Origin: Patiria pectinifera
Taxonomy: Eukaryota; Echinodermata; Asteroidea; Valvatida; Asterinidae
Direction of reading: 5' to 3'
DNA length: 64,000 nucleotides
Assembly: GCA_029964075.1 (NCBI GenBank)
Contig: CM057136.1
Location: 16,418,381-16,482,380 of the forward strand
In this document: piece after piece, positions 10,601-24,333 of the stretch
How positions within the stretch are numbered: the first letter of the stretch is position 1
Layout of the letters: each line of letters begins with the position of its first letter
Program-made: the position numbers and the translations under genes
Notes under the pieces: generated by a model
Databases searched by the model: none
Told to the model about the DNA's origin: nothing
Seen by the model: only the letters and a program-made list of their open reading frames with translations

Positions 10601-13600
10601 TGTAGTGACTGCTTATATTATTGTCTTCCCTTTGGACTGTAAGTCTTATTTATTTTCTTTGGCACTTCTTGTTGATCTGCCCTTTTCGGTGTCTGATGTG
10701 ACTCCTCGAGTACTTGAGTCTGATTTGTCCATTGAATATGTCCCTGGCTTCATTCCGTTGGGAATGGGTGCGAATCCCTACCGGTGCAGTGTGAATGTGC
10801 CCGATAGTGCTCATCCGATCACGAAGCTTCCATGAGGATTTCCATCCGTGATAACTCTTCGAATCACATTTCCGTCCCCGTCTTCTCTCACAGGACAGAC
10901 ACGAAGCTGTTTCGACGTCTATTATAGGTTAAATCAACCTCGTGAGGTTGTGTCTCCGGTTGGAAAAAAGTAGTGAAATGCATTGAGTGCCCACTTACAC
11001 TACAGATTGTTGCTGGACTCCGAAAATGACGAACTTTAAAAGAAAGATTCTGCACTTCTGGAGGAGCGTTAGAGCACGTGATACTCCATGTACTATAAGT
11101 CTATTTGCAAACCTCTTACAACGAATTCTCACCGTAGATGTATCCAGCCACGTCGTCAATCCCAGACAGACAGGAAATTGTGGTAAACTTAGAAACTTCC
11201 AACTCATTCGGTGGAAAACATCACATTTTATCGACAGAAGAAGAGAGGAAACACAACCAGTGTTTTTTCAATATTAAAATAGACATGTTATAGAAACAAG
11301 TGAAATCAGAAAATAATATGTACATAAACATAGACAAACATTTTGGTAATGTAAGAAAAATAGTCTTATGCTATTATATATTTATATTATAAATTTATAC
11401 AGAACACAATCGGTCGGAAAGGTGTAGGAAAACACGTAAAAAGTCCAAAAAAAGTGTAAGAAATGCATCAATCATACACCGATGTGGGGATAAATAAAAA
11501 ATGAAATCAAAAATATGAGGCGAAAAAACCCCGAGGAATATGGCATCTTGGCGACACAAAGCCCTGACGGGAGGTATCTTATAAAGTGCAACCTCCTCAC
11601 TTCACTGTCATCCCAAGGAGATCAACCTCCCACGGGAGTCATAGAAACAGACCGTCTATTCCATCCAAACAAAGACAAGGAGACAAGAGGTGAAGACGGC
11701 CAAGCAAAATCAATACGCCCGCTGGCCTAAAGGTGGGAGAAAAATGAGATAATAACTCGGTACTTCTGAGGAAAAAAGGTGGAACTGGAAAACGCCAGAC
11801 ATACGCATGCAAACAAGGAGGAGTTCAGCAAATCGATGAGGAGGATGAAAACAAGACACTCAGACTTTGAGATGTGAAAGTGGCGTTATACAGATGCCAT
11901 TCAGATGTTGTTTTAGATGTTCTATGTGATTAGTTATTGCAGTTGAGAGCAAAGAAGGTTTTCAAGTAGGACTCTGCACTTCCCATTTGGAGTTCTGCGT
12001 GGAAGTTGACAAAGAGGTTATGTGAGATGGGAACACAAGAGTAATGGACAATGATTTTACTGCGGATCGTTGTTTTGGTAGTTCTATGCAGTGTTTAACA
12101 TATTAAAACTTTATATTATTTTGTACCTCGTGCTTCAGGAAATAGGGAGTGTGAATTTTGACCACAAAAATAGTGAAACATTACGGGAATGGGGCACACA
12201 CAATAGTGTATAGGCTAGAACATGTCTTCTGTGTCTTTTTTCCCATAACTCCTCTTAGTTGGTATACACTAGAACCAATCGGTGACAGAAAGAATTCGTA
12301 TTATTATTATTAAAACTATTTTTTATTTTAGATATTGATGACGAGTATTACTCCCATAATGGAGAATTGTGGACATCCCTGCTTCTGTAACCAAGCAAAA
12401 TGTAAATTGAATTTAAAACAGCAAAACAAATCTGTTTAAGCTTTCTGTTGATCTCATTTTAATCCAACGCGATATCAGATACAAATCTTCAATAATATAT
12501 TCCTCCTCTGCAATATATGCTTAGCTTCTCAAATGGTATTTCAAATATCAAATATATTATTATGTATTAACACTTAGTTTAATATATTAAAGTGTGTATA
12601 TTTTTATAGTGTTTATTTTCATTATTTTGCTTTCGGGCGGGGTCGACAGGGTCTCTTTCTTTCCAGTTTTATAAAAAATCGAACACATTAAACTGACAAC
12701 ATTGGAGTCCACTGAGGTTTGCATGAATGCTCACATTGACTTATTTATTTCCAGTCGCGGGCAGTATCTACATAAATATGTATACCTCGTTAACCGGGTC
12801 CCGCAGTTCATGGCATAAACACGTGAAATTGCTGAACTCCCTTGATAGAATGCGATAGAATCAGATTTACATTTGAGGCGATTAGAAGCTTGCAAATTCA
12901 CTTATCCACCGGCTCAGACTGCATCAGTACACCTGCCAGGGCATGACTTGAAAATCTCGGCTGCGAACGTCATGTTCAATTTGAGTTTATTACGACCGAT
13001 ACGTATACCAAACTAGATCCACAGACCTTCAACATTTCAGGAATGACAAGATGTTGACAAGTGTAGGCTACAGTAAGTAACACACTACCTCATGATATCA
13101 GATGATCCCTCTTAATCGGCATTTCGAACGTCAACTTGAAAGGTTTTATTTTAGGATAGACTGCTGTTATCTGTGCGTATTCCAAAAGTCACTTTATGTT
13201 TTGTTTTGTCTCGTTCGTTGTTTCTCTCTATTTTCCAAAATGGCAACTCGAGCTGCGCTTATTGGCAACGTGCCCGCAAATCATCATCCATCTTTTCTTA
13301 TCCATAGGCTTAGGTAGGATGTGAGACTTCCCTACGTGACTATATACTCTCAGAAATTGTAAATAGCAAATAAATGTCAGTTCATTGCATGACAAATGTG
13401 TCATTTTATTGCTACGGAACCATGCCTGTCAGCATTACGTTCTGACGGTCGAATATACAGTCAGAAGTGATAACGGGACAGAGAAGCTAAAATGAGGACA
13501 ATGTTTTATATAGTCTGGGCTTTCAAGTAGATTTTAATATTATTCTTTGCGCAGTCTTTTCATCCGATTTGGTATCTTTATATACCGTTTGGTTTTGCAC

Positions 13601-15280
13601 TTTTAGTGACTTGCTTAAGTATTTACAGTTTAAATTACGACTCCGTTCAGCAAGAAATGGGGAGGTTTTTATGAGTAGCGCCACCGTACTTCCGCGACAA
13701 GGCGCTCATGGTCCAACTCAATCACATCATTTCGAAATCGACACGTAGAGCAAATAGATCGTATTTCAGCGGACTGGGCGGAACGGGTAATACCATGCGA
13801 CGACACGCCGGCTACGGCCATTCAATCGCTATTACTGACGGGGTAGATACGCCCTTAGGCCCCTCGGGCAAACCACCTCGACACGCTGAAAATGACAGAA
13901 TGGCGTGCTACCGGTAACTTCACAATGAAATATAAATTTAAAGTCCCCAGTGTAGTTGATGAATAGGCGTCCAATATTTGAAACTTCGGTTCAGCAGAAA
14001 AGAAAGTATTTTAAGCTCGTGCAATTTCAACCATGCAGACGAAATTCATGTAAATGAAATCAGGCCAAAATAACATACGGTATTCACATCACTATTTTAA
14101 ATTATTACGAGGGCCGGCAAATCGATTTGAACACAACGACTCCGCTGCCAAAACCTGCGACCTTTGCAATTCGCTAAAGATATCAACATGATGGTGGATA
14201 TCAATAAGTTGCGTTCGTGTGATGCTATTTTCGTATTTCACTGAAATCTCAAGAACCTTATCAAATGTCAATAACAATAATTTTTGGCAAGATCATCATC
14301 GGCATAACAAAAATTATTTGTCACCTAATCGATTTTCCGATTTAATGCGTTTAGTACAATAACTAAAAATAAATTGAGATGTCTTCACTTTCAAGCTTTG
14401 GTAGATTTCAAGAGGTATGCACGAACCTACACGTTTGCATATTTTGAAATCTGTTAACAATCTACTGTAGGAATCTTATACATTAAAGATTTAGTGGACG
14501 TTCCATAAAGTCCAGGATGCGCACGTATTTGACTAGCACGGATGATATACTTCATGAAGCGTCTCGAAGATGGAACATCATTTAATTACCATAAATGTAG
14601 GTCACTTGTTCTATATATTTCCACGCAGCTGTCCTTTTCGTCACGTCTAGAGTGCAATATGCTCTACCCCAAGATCATATTGTAATAAGTGCACTACATG
14701 AATATTAATGCTAAAAATGAAACACTGTTTCTACAGCACTCCTCAACATTTCAAAGAGTGGCACGCTCAGCTTTGCTCAACGGTCAACTTTGCAGGTCAA
14801 TAGTCCAATTGCAGGAATCAAACTTGATTTCGGATGCGTGGCACGTAGACGTGGGGCGGCAAACGACAAAGAATAGATAGGCTAGTGGACGGAGATGCGT
14901 GGTTGATTTCTTGATTGTCAATTTGACAAATTGTTCTTTTTTGCTTCAAATTGCCTTTAATGCAACAAGGCAGCTCAGACAGTGAATACAATATCTTGGT
15001 ATCTATGTTGAGTTTTAATAATTTAATGGACCCATTTCACTTTATGATGCAACATGTTAAGAGTGATCTTCGATTTGGGAAATATGAGCGATTACCATGT
15101 CAAAATGCCCTGCATCAACCATACAAATAATGTACATACAATGTTATAATGCCATTTTTGTCGAGAAAAGGATTTCAATCACATTTTGACCAAAGTCTCT
15201 TTTTAGTGTGTGACTGTCAAACTGATTGTTTAACATTGAGACGCAACAGATTTCTACCTCCAAAAACTTTTATTTTTTAA
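7666..15280. other. Intergenic, no supported gene
   Basis: AT-rich, with no open frame above about 100 codons and none that I recognise. It holds a ten-base poly(G) run at 8878-8887, a short ATT microsatellite at 12299-12314 and slightly more GC-rich stretches near 9.25-9.65 kb and 13.7-13.9 kb that stay open in both strands without family resemblance. Confidence 0.5.
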
Positions 15281-15334
15281 AATCCAGTAGACAATAAGAT
15301 GTCTTTTAATCCAATAGACAATAAGATGTCTTTA
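15281..15334. repeat. 27-bp tandem duplication, two copies
   Basis: Units at 15281-15307 and 15308-15334 share AATCCARTAGACAATAAGAT and the following GTCTTT. They differ at one internal base and at the edge, pointing to a recent small duplication. Confidence 0.85.
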
Positions 15335-18300
15335 GGGTCACACTCGGCTGAAATATTGGCTTATATACTTGAAGCAAACTGAAGCAGGGAAGACCTTTCC
15401 TTGTTCATACATAATTATAAACATATTTTTGTTTTCATCGCGGTCCCGTATTTTCAGTGACGAAATGTCGGCGTCGTGATAAGTCAACATGTAACCAAAC
15501 CTGGCAATATATGACAGCACCATTCATATCGGAGATTGGTCCATGCTTCGATCGTATTTCTCTCTTTTCAGGACCGATAGTATTGGAATGGCAACCTTAT
15601 CCCTCGAATCCGTGCACTTTGTTTCTTAGCCGAAGCATCGTTCACCCTCCCAGCAGAATTAACCCCTCCCCCAGGGACCCGAGGTGCCTCGGCCAAATGT
15701 ACCCCCAAAACTGGCTCAAATATAGCAACCTGGTTCTCCGTTAACTTGTAGCAGCGCGAAGCATTATCGATCTTTTCGTTCCACCTTGTGAAAAAAGAAA
15801 AAAGAAAAAAAAGAACACTCAAAAAAGAGAGAGAGAATATAATTATATCGATGGAAAGGCTAGCAATGAAACGCCCTCTTCTACGCAATTCAACGCTGGC
15901 GTGCTTTAGGGTAAATATCTGCGAAATACAATATAAAATTTGCTAGCGTCCTATGGTGCCGTGTTGGTTTTGGTCATAATTAAAACGCCGGTTGGCGTCG
16001 GCTATAAGGTTTCGATGTGTGACTTTCAATATTGATATAGGCTTCTTTTTTTTCTGAAGTTTGCAAAGATTCGGATGTCGGTGTTTACATTGTGACTTTG
16101 TGGCTGTCCATCAAAATTCAAAATTAATATTTAATGTTTCCCACTAACGCTCAGAGTCTAGTCAGCTGTTCTTCAAAGCCTGAAAGCTGATAAAAACTAT
16201 AGCTGGGCCTTTTATCCTTAAAGAAGCACATTTCATTTTTGTTATTAAATGATGCTGAATAGGAAATGTAAAGTAGCCTACATAGCAGTTCCTTAATCAT
16301 TTTAACACCCATTTATGAATCACTGTAAAACATGAATTCGTGAGGTTATTGATTATTATTAAAAAGAAATTGTAGCAAAAAATGTTCATTAACATATTTC
16401 CGTATTTTTTTTTTTTTTTAAATATAATCTACACTTGAGATGGAAACTGATGATTCTTTCGTGGTCTGCGGCATAGCACCAAAGCATTCAATTTAGAAGT
16501 TTGATAACTACGGTACAAAATTGATACATTTTTACTTATATCTTCCACTTTTCCTTTTCATTGAAGCAAATAGAATTCACTTATGTCACCTTAAAAATCG
16601 ACATTCAACCTCGTAACTTAGCAACGATGTGAAGAAAAAAAATTCTCGCTTTTAGCGAAGTAAATCGTACGCACAAGAGCGCATTTATTATAGATAACAA
16701 AAATTGTGGATAAAATTCGTACAAAAATATATCATGACTAACTTGTTTATAAAGGGACCTTCTTCGATGGAAGGGAACAAAAGGTATAGAGAAAGCGGTT
16801 ACTGACGTCACAACATGCAAGACAACAATACGTCTTCAATTGAGCGTGGACTTCCACATCAAGCGGACCATTGTTACGAAACATGCGCCCCAAGGGCGGC
16901 CATATTGTCTTCGATACCCGTTGCATGCAAACTGTAATTGCTCAATTGTTGGAAACATTTTCCCCTCGTAAAAACAACAAATCGCCAAAAGGGGAGTTTA
17001 ATTTCGTCGGTGTTTGATGTCAGAATACGTTTTCCTTGAGGTTATTATTTAACTCCGGGTGTTTACACGAAAGTCCCTCAATTAATTCGCAAAAAAGGAC
17101 CAGGGAAGATTAAACGAAAATAGGCGGAAGGGATTACTATTTTGTCCAAAATATTTCAAATCTTTTGGACAAATACACTGTGCTTTGACGGTACGATGCA
17201 CTACACTAACTGGTGATTTCTGAGGTTAAAATCATTTGATATGTGAAATTGTCTAATTAAATAATTATGTTGGAGGAATGAAAATCACATATTAAAGGCA
17301 ACAAATATAACATATATTTAAAGCAGCAAATGATATTCTCCGTTGTCTAAGACTAAATGCCGGTTTTTAAAGTAATTCATAAGTTTCTTATTGGGCTAGA
17401 ACCAAAGTAAAGCCGCAGTGGCTATGAATTGTGCATGACTAGTAATAAACATATTGCAAGGTTCCCCAAACTACGAGCTCAGATTATTAAGTATATTCTC
17501 AGGTACCTGTCTTGAATATCGAATCTACACACAGGGAAATAAGCTTGCTTTGAGTAAAAAGCTCTATATAGGCCAACTATCAGTCAATGGTGGAACACTG
17601 CAAGAAAACTCAGCTCTCAAGCTGAAGGCAGCGTATACGATTAGTTATTGTTCCCGACTGTCAAAAATATCCGTAGGTGGTTTAGTTTCGCCTTAGAATT
17701 TAAGGCACTGGAATGTTCCTACTTCTCCCTTCACGCACGAGTGATGCTACTTAAAAATGCTTTTAGAGCATTTTCCAATAGATGGCAATGTATCGGATTT
17801 ATAACATGTAATTGATGTCACGTACATGTGTCATACAATGCAGACATACATGTCTAAGCACCTTTGAAGTGCGTATCAACATAATGGAATGCCAAGGTGC
17901 ATTTTTTGTTCTACTTTTCGAAATGTCCTATACCTCTTGTGCGCATGAGGCGAAAGTATTCTAGGTTTTCCTGGATCCCGGGTATTTGAAAACGTTTTTC
18001 ATTCCAATTCACCAATTCTAATATTCAAATTCGTCTGAGAAGAACTTCTCATGCTTTTAGTAAAATCAGTTTAGTCATTTATTATTCAATTTCAAAGTTA
18101 GGTCAACCTATTTAAGTACTTGATCGAGAATATTCGTCCATGCATATTGAATTCGTCTCACCTATTGCCCAATGACAGCATTCAGAGGTCAAATTCGTCT
18201 TATATCAATCAGTTTAAAAATTGTGTTAAGTAAATTAGTCCGGTGTGTGCTAACGCATTTTCCTTATGTCCTCGAGCTAAATCCGCACATTCGATCACAT

Positions 18301-19340
18301 GATGTTATCAGACCAAGTATAGCTGTACTTAACTCAGAGAGCAGTTACCAAAAGACAAGTGAAAGAACAACAAAATATAAATTTCTTGTTAAATTGAAAG
18401 AAGGCAATGTAAAAATGTACGATGACGCTTAGTTGCCCGTGTGCTCAAAACGGCGTAGACGAATCGAATACTCCTGAAGGAATGTGTGTGTCATGGTTTT
18501 AATTTGCTTGAATTAATATTGAAATTGTATGAAAAAGGACGAAATTGAACACTGCAAGTGCACTAAATCGACTCTGCTGGATGCGTTTGAATATTAGAAT
18601 AGGTGAATTGGACAGAAAAACGTTTGAAATAGTCGGAAACAACTATTTTAGTTGGAACTGCAGTATGCAGTATACCAAACGGGTATGTTTTTGTTATTAT
18701 TTTGTTCACCAATAAAAAACAACCATCGAAACGAAACGCCAATTCGACACTATCGAAACTTTGACATTGCAAAACATTCTTGCCAAACTTATCCTTTAAT
18801 TACGAGGAAGGCTTCACCACTGATGACGACACTCCGTTCTTATGCATATTGAAATTACCATTACCATATTTATGAAACAGTTGCCTTATAATGGCATGGA
18901 TTCACAGGTACTGTGCGTGTTCCACATTCCAGCCAGGAATCCTAAATACGGGGACTCGCCAATTTTGTCTGGCATTTACAAGCAGTCACTGCGAGGCATT
19001 CTGTCCACAAAACTCATTAGTTTCCTTGAGGATGGGTGACATACTTCAAGTCTGACCGTTTCCAATCAATCATGACTGAGTCCAGGAATAGCAGGTTGAT
19101 TTTGTTTTTGTTTGTTCGGTAATGATCAGAAGTTAAATGAAGACTACAAATACTGATTGAACAGCTTCTGGGGATCTTTGATTTAGAATGGTAACAGGGG
19201 ATATTTTGAAAAGAGCGATGAATGATAACTATAATTAAACTTCTAGTCGATAACGAAAAAATGGGGTTAAGAGATCACGAACATTGAGGTGTTGTGATTT
19301 GCGTTCTGGACAATGTCTTTTTTTGTTTATCATCTTTGTT
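15335..19340. other. Intergenic, no supported gene
   Basis: No convincing coding exon on either strand. A perfect CRE octamer TGACGTCA lies at 16803-16810 and a poly(T) run at about 16407-16419. The open frames are short and unrelated to anything I know. Confidence 0.5.
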
Positions 19341-19377
19341 TCTGCTGCTGCTGCTACTACTATTGCTGCTGCTGTTG
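19341..19377. repeat. CTG/CTA/TTG trinucleotide microsatellite
   Basis: Imperfect run of TGC-type triplets with a CTACTACTATTG interruption. The surrounding frame does not look coding. Confidence 0.85.
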
Positions 19378-22300
19378 TGGTTTTGTTGAAACTGCTGATG
19401 AAAACGTGGAAAAAAATTTGAAAAAAAAGTAGTTGCCAAATAAAACTTTCAATCCAAGTGTGAGTTGCTTTATCCTAGATATGATGTAATTAGTCCATGC
19501 AGCCTTTTCCTATAAATCTGAGGCAATTTCAAGATGTTTTTAAGAAAAAGACTTTCGCATTTGGAGGTGGCATATCAGCAGTATAAAAAGTCCCCCATAC
19601 AAATATCATAATGAGTCAAACATAGGTCAGTGCTCAGATTATTCTCGTGACAAGTTTGCAGTGTACACTGATGCGCATGCGCTTCCAGCTTTGCATATTT
19701 TGCTATATTGAAGTCCAGTGCACATAGTGGCGGGAAAACATATTCGTCACGGGTGCGACCGAAGCACGATTTTGTTTCAAATGGAAAATGACGGCATCGC
19801 TAAAAGAAAATAATCCGTAGCGCTGTGAGTGGCTCAGACTATCATCCGGTATACGAAAAACAACACCTGCAGCTATCCTCAATCAGTGTGGCCTCATTTA
19901 GAAACGTGAAGAAAAAGACTCAAAGATGAGAGAGGTCAGAAAGTTGGGCTAAGCCCGCCTGGGGTCAAACGTCCAGAAGTCTTATTAAAAAATGGCATGC
20001 CGCCTTCACGTGGATTATAATCGTGAGCCACTAAGGACCAGACTTATAATGAAAGTGTGCGTGGTCATGCATCTTAACTGTCCAACCTGAAGTTGAAGTT
20101 AAGAACTATTCGATCCATTTTTATTCCTGAAAATGGTTAATCAGAGTCTGGGGAGTTCTGCCTCCTTCGTCTTAATCCAGAACTGGCGAGGTTGTATCTA
20201 CATGGTATGCGACATTTTTGGTAATGCCTTCGTCACAACTTCGCGTCATTAGAACTGCAATAGAAATACAGTGAGTGTTCCTTAGAGAGATAAAGAACGA
20301 GGAAATGCCAATTAAAGACAGAGGAGGGAACAATCAGGGGAGTTCAGGTGAAATCGGAAGAAAAAAATGAAACATTCTAGCAGGGACTGACAAACTCAGA
20401 AATGCCTGGGGCTGACTTTGCACCAATGCCGTCTGGGGTGGAAACCTGGAGAATTCCCGTACCACAAACCATACCATCACATCCAGACGCTGATAACATT
20501 ATGATGAACGCCGCAGGGTGTGAAAAAACGTCTTCCTGCATCTCGACCGCAGACCCAATTCTATTATCAAATGGAACTTGGTGCTCCCTACTCTATATCC
20601 AATCTACATTTCGACCAGTTATAGGTTATGATTTTAAAGGCAATACCAACTGTTTGCGGTTTCTTCAGTTTATTTATAACTTCCCAATGGAAATGTAATG
20701 CGAAATAGATCAAGTTTACGTACAATTAGCATTATAATGAGTGTATAGGATTACAGATGAAGAATGTTTAACTTTAAATATCCAAGTCTCAGCCGCTTAT
20801 GCATGCAGAGTGCTTGTCTATAGACCCAGAAAAGTATAGGAATCTGATGTCCCATGACTGAATGCTGATCGTATGATATACAAACTTTAATAGTTGCACT
20901 GTTTGCATTTGAACGGGGATGGATGTTGCAGTCTCTAGTGATTCGAAACAGGAATTATACAAGAATTGTTATACGTTGTGCTGAACATAAATATGTAAGA
21001 CTAAAGAAAGGGATGATGAGGCTTTTGGTAGGATCATTTGGTATCGAAAGGTTGGAATGAAGATTGGGTTCAGATATCTAAAAATCGTTTGGATCTGATG
21101 TTTTATTCAACAACTGCATCCTTGCGACGGTTCGATGAGATTTCTCTACGGAACCGTTTTAGACCATTGAAGTGGAAAAGGCGATATTGCCTTACGGTGA
21201 ATAACTGAACTGTTTGACATTGGGCAGCGATATGCAGGTGAGCGGTCGGCCCCGTATCAACGCCGATTTGCACCCGGGAAAAAAAGCCACCGCTGCATTG
21301 GCCAGTGTTAAGGTAAACATTTTAATCTAATCAGACGCCATTTGCTTCCATTGAAATTGAATTAGCTTAATTTGTTCATTTCATTAGCCACTGATGTGCA
21401 TATCATTGCCTGGTTAGCAAAGTTCGGAGAAACACCAGTGGAGTGGGGGGGGGGGGACAGATGGGGCTTGGTGGGGGTTGCTTCAGCTTGCAATGGGACA
21501 GTACCCGTGCATCAAAGGTGTGCGTTTTCTCAGTCATCATCGTGTGCCGTAATACAGCGTAACTGTGACTGCACGTACATTGGCAATGCGATATGTGTGC
21601 GCGAGCACATGCCACGTAAAGGTCAAAACGCTATTACGTTTCCGTTCGATTCACGGGAAAAACAGGTCGAATGGAAATCTTTGAGACAACAAGAAGCACC
21701 ATTGAAAAAAGTTATATCTAAAACTTAAACGACAGTGTTTCAGGAATCATTACAATTACAAACTAATTGTTTCACATCTTAAATTCCATACCTTTTATAA
21801 AAGTCCTAACAGAAATGTCACAGTGATCAAGTATTTAACGAATCAACATGAAAGTGGGCAGCGTTGTGAAATCGGAAGGAAATCACAGACAATCGCAGAC
21901 CCACTCAGACTATCGGGATAGCTAAAAACTACTTTTATCAACTCGAAGTTAAATCTGTTTACAGCACAACATTTCTTGGAAACAACCTGACCTCAATTCA
22001 TCACTAAGTATTGTTTGTTGCCACACCGAGATTGAGCATTTGGCACGCGCTATCAGAATCCGTACTCGTGTAAGGCGTTTCATGGTTGAATGATTGACAA
22101 AATTGAAAGAAAGTAGGTCGGAAAAACACCTGTCAGATCCAGTTTCGATTCAATTCGAATACGCCAGCAATCACACCTTTAAAACCACTGACGTTTAATA
22201 GAATCCATTAGACCAAGTCATTAGGGTGGTACCGTTTCCTTCTGAGCATTCTTGACTGATCTGGTAACACACCGACCGATATGTTACACCTTTCTTGGAT

Positions 22301-23404
22301 GCAAAAAGACCCCAGAGTTTGTTCCTCACTTGGCTCACACGTCGTCGCTTCTACTTAAGACTGACTGATGAGTGTTGCGCGCGATACGTGTCGTTCATTC
22401 CATCCGCCCTCAGGCCAAGCGTAAATCCGCCACAATTGACTGCTATGATCCCACAAAGCGGCTGAATTCACATCTATAGATTCGTTTAATCCCTTCCAAA
22501 TTGAAAGCTTAGAAAACATCGGTATTTTCCGCATAAAACAAAAAACACACACGCAGCACCGAGGTTAGATCATGCATCTTTCTTTTTTACTTAAATTTTC
22601 GCTTGAAGGAAGTGTGTTAATATTTGATTAAGGGTGAGTACTTTTTTCGCGAAGATGTGCATGTAAACACCTGACGTGTGTATCGGCACGTTTGAACGCG
22701 CGTGCGGCGAGTAACGCAATTGTTCATCCTTTGGATCCTTGGGAGAACCTAGCTGGTCGCAATCAAGTCGCTTCACCTTATCACTGCCCAGGAGGGGAAG
22801 ATGGACTGTGATAATTAACGAGGATTTCATCCATCCCCCTGGTGACATGATAAATCTTGCCGAGTTTAACCCGAGAAGTGAGGACTGGGTTGTCTTCTGA
22901 AGAAAACAGATTCGTGTAATATTTTGATGTCGTTGGCCAGTCTTGTACAGAGCGTTCAATCAAATAATTCATCGTTCTCTTTTTTTCCCATGCTTTTACC
23001 AGCCTCAATGGAAACAGGAAATGAGAATGACCTGACCCTCGCTTTCATGGACTTGAAATAAAAAATTTGAATTCTATCTGCAAATTATAATGTCAGCAAT
23101 AGTAAGCACATTTATATACGATAGTAAAATGGTAGTAAACTACATAAATTACGTACTACAAAAAGTACGTACTAAAGCTTTCATTCTGGATAAAAAAAAA
23201 GAAGATAATTAGAAAACTTGACCGTGAAAAGAAGTCTACAAATAATCCAAAGAAGCTAAATACCGAACATAAATGCCTACAAATACTGTATATCATTTTT
23301 GTATTGAATTCAGACCATTGGATTTCTATCTGTACAGCTCATGCAGCGCCAGTGGCAAGAAGTATACGACGTGTATATGGCATATGCCTGATTCTTTTTC
23401 CCCT
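19378..23404. other. Intergenic, no supported gene
   Basis: Holds an NRF1-like word at 19672-19683 (11 of 12) and a 12-base poly(G) run at 21445-21456. ATG-started frames of 98 to 122 codons at 20402-20698 (+) and 22591-22959 (-) have no recognisable domains and no clear splice context. Confidence 0.5.
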
Positions 23405-23791
23405 GTATCCGGCACCCTTTCCCGCCCATTTGTCATTATCCTTACCTCATTCGTACCCAATTCATTTCCTTGCACATTTTAACTGATCACGTCGTTAAAC
23501 CGGAAATAAAATTTATAAATTTAACAAACCCTAAAACGTGTTTATTTTCTTCCAATTACAACAAATGGTTCCACTGGAAAGGCTGAATTTCATGATTTTT
23601 TTTCCTGTTCTGACATTAAAATATTCACAGCCTAACTTGGCAATGTCCAATGAAAACGTTATCTGCCCGATCACCCTGCGTTTGTAACTCAACAAACGCC
23701 AATCTCTAGTTTTTCGTCCTCAGTACCCGACACCCTTTCCCGCCCATTTGTCATTATCCAAATACGTCATCCGTACCCGATTCGTTTCCTT
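23405..23791. repeat. Separated direct repeat, 67 and 69 bp
   Basis: Copy 1 (23405-23471) and copy 2 (23723-23791) share CACCCTTTCCCGCCCATTTG followed by TCATTATCC, then CCGTACCC/TCGTACCC and TTCRTTTCCTT. The offset is 318 bases. The sequence between is AT-rich and shows no gene. Confidence 0.8.
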
Positions 23792-24026
23792 CCCATAATC
23801 CACCGAAAGGAAATTGACGAGGTTCCCTTTCAATCAATTATCAATTCTTGTCAGCCTCTCCGTGTGTTCTCAGTGTGCCAAATATGCAACGCCCGTCTTC
23901 AATTCATCATGTTTTCACGCCAAAACTGGTGTCGTATGAACTATAGACTCCAGCGAAATCAGGTCTCTCTCTGATCTGATACAATAATCCCACACCATAA
24001 TTAAAAGCTATTCTTTGGGGTGACAC

Positions 24027-24090
24027 CACGCGCGCGCGCACGTCGCACCGGGCGGTGCATTGAGTGCGCACGTACGACCCGCATGCGGGT
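24027..24090. repeat. Alternating CG/CA tract with nested palindromes
   Basis: CACGCGCGCGCGCACG at 24027-24042 is a strictly alternating pyrimidine-purine run. It is followed by GTGCGCAC, CGTACG and a perfect 14-base palindrome ACCCGCATGCGGGT (24077-24090), all in an otherwise AT-rich area. Confidence 0.75.
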
Positions 24091-24296
24091 GTAGTACCAT
24101 TTAAGTAATATCTCGTAATGTTTTAAACCTCTACTTCGCCTCTGCTTTGGTTGTGCTGCTGACCTCTGATTCATACGTTGTTTCTACATGTACCAAAGGA
24201 AACGATTCCAAAAATGTTATCGTATAATCCTTGAAAAATAATTGACTCATATCATGATTTACTTCAGGGACCTAAAAGTACCAATCAGCTTCAGCC

Positions 24297-24333
24297 CGAA
24301 GCCGTGCCCGAAGCCGTAGCCGTAGCCGTAGGT
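24297..24333. repeat. GCCGTA-type 6-bp minisatellite
   Basis: About five degenerate units of the form GCCGTA/GCCCGAA in tandem (CCGAAGCCGTGCCCGAAGCC and following GTAGCCGTAGCCGTAGG). Confidence 0.8.

Noticed and set aside
20402-20698. 98-codon ATG-started frame
   Set aside because: No domain, no conserved motif and no clear splice sites; the length is expected by chance.
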